Shown one piece after another: positions 6,809-14,592 of a DNA stretch of 64,000 nucleotides. The stretch spans positions 124,001 through 188,000 of the forward strand of contig JACRCQ010000005.1 of the NCBI GenBank assembly GCA_016218915.1, read 5' to 3'. The stretch is from Deltaproteobacteria bacterium. Its GTDB lineage: Bacteria; Myxococcota_A; Polyangia; Polyangiales; Polyangiaceae. Positions within the stretch are counted from its first letter, which is position 1. Each line of letters starts with the position of its first letter. The position numbers were made by a program, and so were the translations under genes. The notes below the pieces were generated by a model. It was not told the DNA's origin. It saw only the letters and a program-made list of their open reading frames with translations, and did no database searches.

Positions 6809-8365
6809 CTACGGCGGCGGCTCCAGGGGGAACCACTCCGAATACATGTTGTCGTCCGTGATCACTGCAGTCGATGCCAGTCGCACTCGAAGGCTGTCCG
6901 ATCCCTCCAACCCGAGGGTCACCGGTGGATGATTCACCGTGTCGATCAACCCGAGCAGCGAGTCGAGCCTTGCCCGGTGCGCAGGCAGCGAAAGGTCCAA
7001 CACAGGCTTGCCTTCGATTTGCCAGCCCGTGATCGCTTCGCGAAAACGCGCTCCGTCCGGCCACAACGGGCTGTCGCTGACCGCCATGAAGTTGAACACC
7101 CGCACCCCGTGCGCAAAGACCGCGAGCGACGTCTTCATCGCTTCGAGCGACCCGGTCGTGTTGAAGTAGAGCATCCCGCCGGGGCGCAGCGACGCCCGGA
7201 TCATCTGCAGGAACTCCCTGGAAAGAAGGTTCGTGATGTGCGCCCGGTAGTGCCAGGTCGTGTTCATCACCACAAGATCGAACTTCTCCTGAGGATGCCG
7301 CGCCAGCCACCTGCGGCCGTCGTCGATCACCACCTCCACCTTCGGATGCGATAGCACGCCCCTTACCTCAGGACGGCCCCGGATCAGATCGAGATAGCCG
7401 GGGTTGATCTCCACCACGGTCATCTTGTCGAGCCCGGGCATGTGCGCGAGCACCTGCGCCCACGACCCGCTCGCAAGGCCGATCATCAACACCTTGCCTG
7501 CAGCCGGACGCATCGATGCGATCAAGTACGTGCGGTAGACCGAGTTCTTGTCGTCGTCGAGCCCGGTGTTGAACGCCCCGTCGTAGGCGCCCCCTCCGTA
7601 AACTTTCCCATCCCGCACCGTGATCACCCCGTGACGATTCTCGAGGATCTCGGCAAAGGGGTGGTCTGCCGTGTACTCGGCCTTGTCGAACATTCGCTCG
7701 TAGACCTGCGAGTGAATCGCCGGAGTTGCGAGGGTGACGCCGGTCGAGAGTCCGAGCAGTCCGATCCCGGCAAGACCACGCGCCAGACGCCCCATCGGGG
7801 AGAGCAGCAACACTGCGGTAGCCAGCGCGAGCCCGAGCACTGCAAGCACATTCGCGGTGCGCGCCAGGCTCAGCCCGTTGAGCAGCACCGTGCCCGTGAG
7901 CAGGCTCCCGCAGGTCGAGCCCACGATGTTGGCGCCGTAGATGTACGACAGTCGACTTCCTGCCCGCGCGTCCGGCGAGATGCCGAAGTGGCTCACCAAC
8001 GGAAGCGTGGCTCCCATGAGCCCGGCCGCCACGCCCACCAGCACCAGCGACCAGCGCCAGTTTGCCACCACTGCGATGCGAGCGAGCGCCGGGATCACGG
8101 CGAAAGAAGCGAGATTCGCGCAGAGCACGAAAGCGGCGATGGGAGGCAAACGGGTGCGGTCCCCGCTCGCTGCGCCGTCGCGGCACCACAGCCACGATGC
8201 CAGCGAGCCGGCAGCGATGCCGAGCAGGAAAGCTCCGAGCATCAGGCCGAACGCTGCCGGCGAACCTTCGGAGACAAACGCATAGGCCCGGTACCAGAGA
8301 ATCTCGTAGGACAGCGAAAGGAAGCCAGCCAGGGCAGCGACCCACATCGCAAGCGCGAGGCTCAT
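6809..8365 (-). CDS. membrane protein with spermidine-synthase-like methyltransferase-fold domain
   Basis: 518 residues. About six transmembrane helices fill residues 1-225 (LSLSYEILWYRAYAF at the start, GLMGATLPLVSHFG in the middle). A cytoplasmic SAM/dcSAM-binding Rossmann domain follows (VLMIGLASGSWAQVLAHMPG, then VVEINPGYLDL, VVIDDGRRWL and FDLVVMNTTWHYR). This is the second half of the 'fused MFS/spermidine synthase' family. The ATGA overlap (8362-8365) with the upstream gene, which encodes the other half, shows they work together. The substrate of these membrane-linked enzymes is not generally known; the acceptor-binding residues cannot be judged by eye. Confidence 0.82.
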   Translation of the reverse strand: MSLALAMWVAALAGFLSLSYEILWYRAYAFVSEGSPAAFGLMLGAFLLGIAAGSLASWLWCRDGAASGDRTRLPPIAAFVLCANLASFAVIPALARIAVVANWRWSLVLVGVAAGLMGATLPLVSHFGISPDARAGSRLSYIYGANIVGSTCGSLLTGTVLLNGLSLARTANVLAVLGLALATAVLLLSPMGRLARGLAGIGLLGLSTGVTLATPAIHSQVYERMFDKAEYTADHPFAEILENRHGVITVRDGKVYGGGAYDGAFNTGLDDDKNSVYRTYLIASMRPAAGKVLMIGLASGSWAQVLAHMPGLDKMTVVEINPGYLDLIRGRPEVRGVLSHPKVEVVIDDGRRWLARHPQEKFDLVVMNTTWHYRAHITNLLSREFLQMIRASLRPGGMLYFNTTGSLEAMKTSLAVFAHGVRVFNFMAVSDSPLWPDGARFREAITGWQIEGKPVLDLSLPAHRARLDSLLGLIDTVNHPPVTLGLEGSDSLRVRLASTAVITDDNMYSEWFPLEPPP

Positions 8366-8964
8366 GCAGGCCTCCTTCGCGTGCGCAGGTGTTCCACCCC
8401 CATGCTGATCGCCGCAATTGCGTTCATCGCCGCAGCGATGCGCGTCGTGCCCGCCTGTCCGAAGTGTGCGAGAACGTAGAGCACCGAGGCGAACGAGGCT
8501 CCCGCGGAGCCGAGCGTGTTGATGAAGTACAGAATGCCCACCGACCGTCCCACGTTGCCCGAGCCCCGTACGAAGTGCGCGACCAGAAGCGGCAAGGTTG
8601 CGCCCATCAGCGCTGTGGGCACGAGCACGCTCAGGAAGGTGACCAGGAAGGTCCCCGCGTAGGACAGGTTCAGGGTGAGGTCGCCGACCCAGCGCAGTAG
8701 CGGCAGGGAGAAGAACCCGAACAGCCCGATGCACGCCTCTGCCGCGGCAAACAGCAGGAGCACGCTGCGTCGTGGATTGCGCGATAGCGCTCCACCCCCC
8801 ATGCTGCCCGCACCCAGTCCGAGCATGAACGCGGTGACCACGATCGTGACCGACTCGAAGTTGATCCCTACGATGGCGAACAGAGCCCGCTGCCAGACCA
8901 CCTGGTAGAGCAGGGCTGCTGCTCCTGAGAGGAAGAAGACTGCGAGAACCATGATGCGGTTCAT
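8362..8964 (-). CDS. membrane half of a split MFS/spermidine-synthase-like protein
   Basis: 200 residues from ATG 8962-8964 (MNRIMVLAVFFLSGAAALLY). About six membrane helices. The motif order matches the N-terminal part of its downstream partner: an E/Q-x-VWQR loop after helix 1, MLGLGAGS, then PTALMGATLPLLVAHF and YFINTLGSAGA. So the two genes look like two copies of one six-helix module, the second with an added enzyme domain. In many relatives the two modules are in one chain. Here they are separate but coupled by ATGA. Confidence 0.78.
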   Translation of the reverse strand: MNRIMVLAVFFLSGAAALLYQVVWQRALFAIVGINFESVTIVVTAFMLGLGAGSMGGGALSRNPRRSVLLLFAAAEACIGLFGFFSLPLLRWVGDLTLNLSYAGTFLVTFLSVLVPTALMGATLPLLVAHFVRGSGNVGRSVGILYFINTLGSAGASFASVLYVLAHFGQAGTTRIAAAMNAIAAISMGVEHLRTRRRPA

Positions 8965-9120
8965 GGAATTTCTCGAAAGGATCGCATAGCTGATGACTCG
9001 TCTTCGGTCTCGGTGTGGCGCATGAGGCGCGGCGGACGCTAGCCGCGTCGGGTCGTCGAAGCAACACCGCCCATCCACGAATCCGCGCGGCGGCAGCTGT
9101 GGCCATGGTAGGAACGCGGC

Positions 9121-9837
9121 ATGGCACCAGGCGCCAGGTTGTTGGACGATGTACGCGAGCTTGCGGATCGGGAGCTGGTCGATCGGTTCGGTGTGTCCGA
9201 TCTGAGCCCGGTTCGCGATGAGATCGCGCGGCAGGGTGGGGAGCTGCCGGCGAGCTTTCCAAGGGCGATCTCCCTTGGGATCGATCTGGCGCACGCGGTT
9301 GTCGATGCGCTCGACCGACGCGAAGAGCGAGGCGTGGCGGTCGCGTATCGACGGATGTCCTACGAGGTCATCAACCAGCGGTTGAATCTCGCGGGCTCGC
9401 GCGTGGCGTCACTGCTGCAGCGGGCTGGACATCGGGCGTTTCCCATGACCGCTTCGGACCGTGCCGATGACGAGCGCATCTGCGCCATGTTCTCCCACAA
9501 GCTGGCGGCACGTCAGGCCGGGCTGGGATGGATCGGCCGGAGCTGCTTGCTGGTGACCCCGGATGCCGGGCCCCGGGTGCGCTGGACGACGGTGCTGACC
9601 GATGCGCCGCTGGAGCCCACCGGCTCACCCATCGCCAACGGGTGCGGCGAGTGCAGCGAGTGCGTCGACATCTGTCCTGTGGGGGCTTTCTCTGGACGCT
9701 TGTTCGAGGTCGGGGAGCCGCGCGAAGCACGATTCGACGCGTCGAAGTGCGATCAATACTTCAAGAGCATGTACGCCGAAGCCGATTGGAAGGTCTGCGG
9801 ACTGTGCCTGTATGCTTGCCCCCATGGGCGGCAGTAG
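9121..9837 (+). CDS. epoxyqueuosine reductase-like 4Fe-4S protein
   Basis: 238 residues. The N-terminal region (GIDLAHAVVDALDRRE ... FPMTASDRADDERICAMFSH) and the stretch KLAARQAGLGWIGRSCLLVT match the QueG-like fold. Two ferredoxin-type clusters follow: NGCGECSECVDICPVGAFSG and, near the end, CGLCLYACPHG. True QueG is longer and reduces epoxyqueuosine in tRNA. This shorter form may be a QueG-like reductase of unknown substrate. It ends with TAG and is followed 16 bases later by the LRR gene; the ATG of that gene may be coupled to it. Confidence 0.75.
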   Translation: MAPGARLLDDVRELADRELVDRFGVSDLSPVRDEIARQGGELPASFPRAISLGIDLAHAVVDALDRREERGVAVAYRRMSYEVINQRLNLAGSRVASLLQRAGHRAFPMTASDRADDERICAMFSHKLAARQAGLGWIGRSCLLVTPDAGPRVRWTTVLTDAPLEPTGSPIANGCGECSECVDICPVGAFSGRLFEVGEPREARFDASKCDQYFKSMYAEADWKVCGLCLYACPHGRQ

Positions 9838-9853
9838 GGGTAGGGATCCACCC

Positions 9854-10516
9854 ATGCCCTCGTCGCTCGCGAATCATCTGAACCTCTGGAAGAAGCAGCT
9901 CGGCTGCGTGCCCGACTACGTGTGGGAGCGGACCGAGCTCGAGACCCTGGTGCTCGCGGACAACGGGTTGACCGAGGTGCCGGAGCCGATCAGACGCCTC
10001 AAGAAGCTGCGGATGCTCGATCTCGGGCACAACGCGCTGACGAGGGTGCCTGACGCGTTGTCGGAGCTGGAGGGTCTGACCGACTTCCTGTACCTGCATG
10101 ATAACCGTCTATCGTCTCTGCCGCAGTCGATGGGCCGGCTGAGCCGGCTTCGCTACTTGAATATCAGCGGCAACGCCTTTGCAGAGCTGCCGGAGTCTGT
10201 TTGCGCGATGATCGCGTTGATCGAGCTTCGGGCAGCGGACAATCAGATGTCGTCGTTGCCGGAATCGATAGGAAGGCTGTCGCGCCTGCGGGAGCTTCAT
10301 CTGCGCAACAACCAGCTGACGACAGTGCCGGATACGATGGGTGCGTTGCAGGAGCTGAGGCAGCTGGATCTGCGGGGCAACCCGTTGAACCACCTTCCTG
10401 AGTGCCTGCGTACGCTACCCAAGCTCGACAAGCTCGACCTTCGTTGGGTGTCTTCGCTGCAGTGGCCGCCGTGGTTGGGGGAGCTCGAGGGGCGCGGGTG
10501 CGTGGTGTATCGTTGA
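9854..10516 (+). CDS. leucine-rich repeat protein
   Basis: 220 residues from ATG 9854; an in-frame ATG that overlaps the previous gene's end (ATGGGCGGCAG) is a possible alternative. No signal peptide, so probably cytoplasmic. About seven 23-residue repeats of the LPxxLxxLxxLxxLxLxxNxL type (for example LEGLTDFLYLHDNRLSSLPQ and LSRLRELHLRNNQLTTVPD), as in plant intracellular Ras-group LRRs and bacterial small LRR proteins. The repeats form a curved binding surface. The partner is unknown; the tight spacing after the Fe-S protein suggests co-transcription. Confidence 0.88.
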   Translation: MPSSLANHLNLWKKQLGCVPDYVWERTELETLVLADNGLTEVPEPIRRLKKLRMLDLGHNALTRVPDALSELEGLTDFLYLHDNRLSSLPQSMGRLSRLRYLNISGNAFAELPESVCAMIALIELRAADNQMSSLPESIGRLSRLRELHLRNNQLTTVPDTMGALQELRQLDLRGNPLNHLPECLRTLPKLDKLDLRWVSSLQWPPWLGELEGRGCVVYR

Positions 10517-10553
10517 CGAGGTGCGCGGCATGTGGTGCTATGGTTCAATTCAC

Positions 10554-11039
10554 ATGCGGACTGTCTCGGTACATGGTCGTTGTTTCTCCCTTGTCTCGAA
10601 CGGTGGTACGCATCGGTGTTGGCTGTGGCCATGGCTTCTTTTCGCGTGTCAGTGCTTCGCCTGCTCATCGGGAAGCGCAACGGGACTGGCGCAGACGCCG
10701 TGTGTGAGCCAGATTCCTGAGAACGAGACTGCCATCGACCCGGGCATCCTGTGCAACGATAGCGGGCTGTCCTGTCAAAACGGCGTGTGCGCGCTGACCA
10801 AGCGAAGCTGCTATGCAGACTCGGATTGCGATTGCGTCGGGGTGATCTTCAGCGATCTGGCCGGCCCTGATTCGGTCCGCTGGTTCAAGTTCGAGCAGGG
10901 AGGAACGTACACGTTCCGCGCCAATCACATCTTCGACTTGTGGGCGGAAGGGGATGAGATGCGTGCTCTCGCCGACAATGGGTTGAACATGGCCGTGTAT
11001 GTTCCCTATGGGTGCGAGGAGGTCCCGCCCTTCGGATGA
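10554..11039 (+). CDS. probable lipoprotein of unknown function
   Basis: 161 residues from ATG 10554; GTG 10521 and ATG 10530 are in frame upstream. The leader has a Trp-rich hydrophobic stretch (WLWPWLLFACQCFACSSG) ending in Cys residues that could serve as a lipobox, but its length before the core is unusual. The mature part has paired Cys motifs (CNDSGLSCQNGVC, CYADSDCDC). No domain is recognised. The protein ends abruptly after GCEEVPPFG, so it may be a shortened copy of a longer protein. Confidence 0.5.
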   Translation: MRTVSVHGRCFSLVSNGGTHRCWLWPWLLFACQCFACSSGSATGLAQTPCVSQIPENETAIDPGILCNDSGLSCQNGVCALTKRSCYADSDCDCVGVIFSDLAGPDSVRWFKFEQGGTYTFRANHIFDLWAEGDEMRALADNGLNMAVYVPYGCEEVPPFG

Positions 11040-11099
11040 AGCTGCCCGCATCGCGGGCCGCTCCAGAGAGTTGGCACGCGCACTGCAAAGCTCCCGAAC

Positions 11100-11759
11100 G
11101 TGCGCCCCCTACACCTGACCTCGATCCTTCTGTGCGCGTCCGCGTCCACGTTCGCCATCCCTTGTTTGTCGCAGACTGCGCCTGCTCCTCGGGCCCCAGC
11201 GCCTCAGGTCTACACCCAGACGCCTGTTGCTCCGCCCTCACAGTGTGAATCGCCGCCGTGCGCTGCGCCCGAATCCGGATCGCACCTGGAATGGTACGGA
11301 TACCAGATCCTGGGAGCATCCGTTCCCGGACATGTTGCCATGGGGCTGTCCCTTTCCGACAACTGGCACGACAGCGCCGCGCTCGGCATCTCGCTCTGGG
11401 GAGTCGGTGGGCCGATCGTGCACTTGCTCAACCGCCATCCGGTACGAGCCCTCGGGAGCTTTCTCCTGCGCGGTGTGTTCCTGGGCGCTGGGTTCTATGC
11501 CGGCTTGTCGTCCGGGTGCACTGCCGAGAGCGGCTGCTGGAGCTCGTCTGCCTTTGAGGCGGTCCTCGTCGGTGGCAGCGTCTTCGATGCCCTCGTCCTT
11601 GGTTGGGAGTCCGTGGAGGATCGAGCGCCGTCAGCCCCCAGAGCGACGCCGCCGCAACCCTCTGGACCTGGACGCCCGATGCATCGCGGCCTTGCGCTGC
11701 AACCGTTGCTGGCAGTTCAACCGAACCGGGCATTCTTCGGGCTTGCAGGGCAATTCTGA
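11100..11759 (+). CDS. exported/membrane protein of unknown function
   Basis: 219 residues from GTG 11100. Signal peptide at residues 1-24, then a Pro-rich stretch. Several hydrophobic segments (GYQILGASVPGHVAMGL, SFLLRGVFLGAGFYAGL, FEAVLVGGSVFDALVLGW) fit a small outer-membrane or multi-span inner-membrane protein. This layout, a secreted hydrophobic protein with a Pro-rich linker, is common in Polyangia, but I do not recognise a named family. It ends 87 bases before polA. Confidence 0.65.
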   Translation: MRPLHLTSILLCASASTFAIPCLSQTAPAPRAPAPQVYTQTPVAPPSQCESPPCAAPESGSHLEWYGYQILGASVPGHVAMGLSLSDNWHDSAALGISLWGVGGPIVHLLNRHPVRALGSFLLRGVFLGAGFYAGLSSGCTAESGCWSSSAFEAVLVGGSVFDALVLGWESVEDRAPSAPRATPPQPSGPGRPMHRGLALQPLLAVQPNRAFFGLAGQF

Positions 11760-11846
11760 CTGAATCGCGCGATCGGGCCCTTGGCTCGCCCCTCCGTTCC
11801 TTCGCCCCTGGAACCTCCCCCGCAGCCAGACTAGATCCTCCCCACC

Positions 11847-14570
11847 ATGGCTACCACGCTCCCGCCCCCAGGCTCGCCCGACGTCCTGTACATCATGGAC
11901 CTGTCCGGATACGTATTTCGCGCCTATCACGCGATTCGTCCGCTTTCGAGCCCCAAGGGCGAGCCCACCCATGCCACCTACGGCACGCTCACCATGCTCA
12001 AGCGGCTGATCGACGACCGCAAGCCGGTGCTGCTCGCTGTCGCCATGGACTCCAAGAAGCCCTCATTCCGCAAGGACATCCACCCCGAGTACAAGGCCAA
12101 CCGTCCGCCTGCACCTGAAGACCTCAAGGTCCAGATGGTCCGCACCCGCGAGATCGTCGAGGCACATCGGATCCCGATCTGGCAGCGCGAAGGGCTCGAA
12201 GCCGACGACCTGATCGCTGGCGCGGTCTTCCAAGCCAGGAAGCACGGGATGACCGCGGTCATCGTGTCTGCGGACAAGGACCTCATGCAGCTCGTCGGCC
12301 CCAGCGTGCTCATGTGGGACACCATGCGCGACAAGGTCTATGGCGCTCCGGAAGTCGAAGAGAAGTTCGGCGTCCCACCCAACCAGATCGGCGATCTGCT
12401 CGCTCTGTCCGGTGACAGCTCGGACAACATCCCGGGCGTCAAGTCGATCGGGCCCAAGACCGCTGCCGAGCTGCTCCACCAGTTTCCATCGATAGATGCG
12501 ATCCTGGCGGGGCTCGATCAGGTCAAGAACAAGCGCATTCGCGGCTTGCTCGAGTCGAGCACCGAGCAGCTCAAGCTCTCGCGCACGCTCGTGGCGCTCA
12601 AGGACGACTGCGTGCCTGACTTCGACCCGGACGCGATGCGCTGGCCCGGGCCTGATGATGACAAGCTTCGCGCTCTGTATCTCGAGCTCGGCTTCACGCG
12701 TCTGCTCGACGCATTGCAGGCTGCCGGGACGGCGGAGCCGCAGGTACCCAAGGTGGAGGCCGCTGCAAAGGTGGCGCCCACGTACCAGGCCGTGCTCACC
12801 CTGGAGCAGCTCCGGAAGCTTGCAGCCGATTGCGAGCGGGCAGGGAAGCTCGCCATCGACACAGAGACCACGTCGACCGAGTCCACGCGTGCAGCCTTGG
12901 TAGGCCTGTCGCTCTCCTGTCGCGCAAACGAGGCGTTCTACGTGCCGATCGGGCACCGCTACATCGGCGCTCCTGCGCAGCTTCCGATCGCGCAGGTGCG
13001 CGAGGTGCTCGCTCCCCTGTTCGAGTCCAAGGCGATCGGCAAGACCGGGCACAACATCAAGTTCGACGAGATCGTGCTGCGCCGCCACGGTTTTCCACCG
13101 ATGCAGAGCATCACGTCGGACACGATGATCGCCAGCTACCTGCTCGATCCCGAGAACTCGCACGGGCTCAAGGACCTCGCGCGTCGCGAGCTCGAGGTCG
13201 AGATGATCACCTACGATCAGGTGACCCAGAAGGCCAAGGGGCACCAGCTCTCGTTCGACGAGGTCAGCATCGAGGATGCGGTTGCCTACGCGGCCGCAGA
13301 CGCGGACCTGAGCTTTCGACTCGCAGAGCGGCTGGTGCCGCGTCTCGAAGCCGAGGGCGTGCTCGCGCTCATGAACGACCTGGAGCTTCCCCTGTCACGG
13401 GTGCTCGAGGACGTCGAGATGGCCGGGGTGAAGGTCGATGTCGACAAGCTCTCAACGCTCAGCAAGCAGTTCGAGATCGAGCTTGCTGCGCTCGAGGCGC
13501 GGGCCAAGGAGCAAGCCGGGCACGACTTCAACATCAACTCGCCGCGTCAGCTCGAGGCGATCCTGTTCGACGAGCTGAAGCTACCGGTGATCAAGAAGAC
13601 CAAGACCTCGCGCTCCACGGATGCGAGCGTGCTCGAAGCGCTCGCAGAGCAGCACCCGCTGCCGGCCACGATCCTGGAGCAGCGCCAGCTGTCCAAGCTC
13701 AAGAACACCTACGTCGACACCCTTCCCAAGCTCGTGCACGCGGACACCGGGCGCATTCACACGTCGTTCAACCAGAGCGTGGCCGCGACCGGAAGGTTGT
13801 CGTCGACCGACCCGAACCTGCAGAACATCCCCATCCGCACCGAGATCGGCCGCTCCATCCGGGAGGCATTCGTCGCAGAGCCGGGCTTCGTGCTGGTGAG
13901 CGCGGACTACTCGCAGATCGAGCTCCGCGTGCTTGCGCATCTCGCCCACGATCCAGTGCTGATCGGCGCATTCCGATCAGGAGAAGACGTCCACGTGCGA
14001 ACAGCCGCCGAGGTGTTCGGCGTTCCCACGACCGGGGTGACCGACGAGATGCGTCGTCGAGCCAAGACGATCAACTTCGGGGTGATCTACGGGATGGGGG
14101 AAGTCGCCCTTGCCAAGCGGCTGGGGATTGCGCGCGACGAAGCGGCGCACTTCATCGCGGAATACTTCAAGCGCTACGAGCATGTGAAGCGCTTCATGGA
14201 GGAGACGATCCAGGGCGCGCAGGCAGGGCAGGCGGTGCGCACGCTGATGGGGCGCAGGCGGTACCTCAAGGACATGAACAGCTCGAATCGCCAGCTGCGC
14301 GCACAAGCAGAGCGGATCGCGGGCAACACCCCGATCCAAGGGAGCGCTGCGGACATTCTCAAGCTTGCGATGGTGAAGCTCGCCGAGCCTGTGGTGCCCG
14401 GAGCGCGGATGATCCTGACCGTGCACGACGAGCTCGTCTTCGAGGTGCCCGAGGGGCAGGTGGACACGGCCAAGGAGCGGATTCGCAGCGCGATGGAGAA
14501 CGTCGTGGAGCTGGAGGTGCCCCTGACCGTGGACGTGGGTGTGGGGAGGAACTGGGCGGAGGCGCACTGA
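11847..14570 (+). CDS. polA: DNA polymerase I
   Basis: 907 residues, the usual length. Three domains in order. First, a 5'-3' exonuclease (YIMDLSGYVFRAYHAI; GLEADDLI near residue 117; LLALSGDSSDNIPGV). Next, a 3'-5' exonuclease with intact acidic residues (AIDTETTST near residue 334; GHNIKFDEI; DTMIASYLLDPE). Last, an A-family polymerase: motif A DYSQIELRVLAHL near residue 686, the O helix RRRAKTINFGVIYG, and motif C TVHDELVFEVPE near residue 858. It removes RNA primers and fills repair gaps. It stands alone, with its end 22 bases from the converging receptor gene. Confidence 0.98.
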   Translation: MATTLPPPGSPDVLYIMDLSGYVFRAYHAIRPLSSPKGEPTHATYGTLTMLKRLIDDRKPVLLAVAMDSKKPSFRKDIHPEYKANRPPAPEDLKVQMVRTREIVEAHRIPIWQREGLEADDLIAGAVFQARKHGMTAVIVSADKDLMQLVGPSVLMWDTMRDKVYGAPEVEEKFGVPPNQIGDLLALSGDSSDNIPGVKSIGPKTAAELLHQFPSIDAILAGLDQVKNKRIRGLLESSTEQLKLSRTLVALKDDCVPDFDPDAMRWPGPDDDKLRALYLELGFTRLLDALQAAGTAEPQVPKVEAAAKVAPTYQAVLTLEQLRKLAADCERAGKLAIDTETTSTESTRAALVGLSLSCRANEAFYVPIGHRYIGAPAQLPIAQVREVLAPLFESKAIGKTGHNIKFDEIVLRRHGFPPMQSITSDTMIASYLLDPENSHGLKDLARRELEVEMITYDQVTQKAKGHQLSFDEVSIEDAVAYAAADADLSFRLAERLVPRLEAEGVLALMNDLELPLSRVLEDVEMAGVKVDVDKLSTLSKQFEIELAALEARAKEQAGHDFNINSPRQLEAILFDELKLPVIKKTKTSRSTDASVLEALAEQHPLPATILEQRQLSKLKNTYVDTLPKLVHADTGRIHTSFNQSVAATGRLSSTDPNLQNIPIRTEIGRSIREAFVAEPGFVLVSADYSQIELRVLAHLAHDPVLIGAFRSGEDVHVRTAAEVFGVPTTGVTDEMRRRAKTINFGVIYGMGEVALAKRLGIARDEAAHFIAEYFKRYEHVKRFMEETIQGAQAGQAVRTLMGRRRYLKDMNSSNRQLRAQAERIAGNTPIQGSAADILKLAMVKLAEPVVPGARMILTVHDELVFEVPEGQVDTAKERIRSAMENVVELEVPLTVDVGVGRNWAEAH

Positions 14571-14592
14571 CGACGAGGACGGCCGGCCCGGT

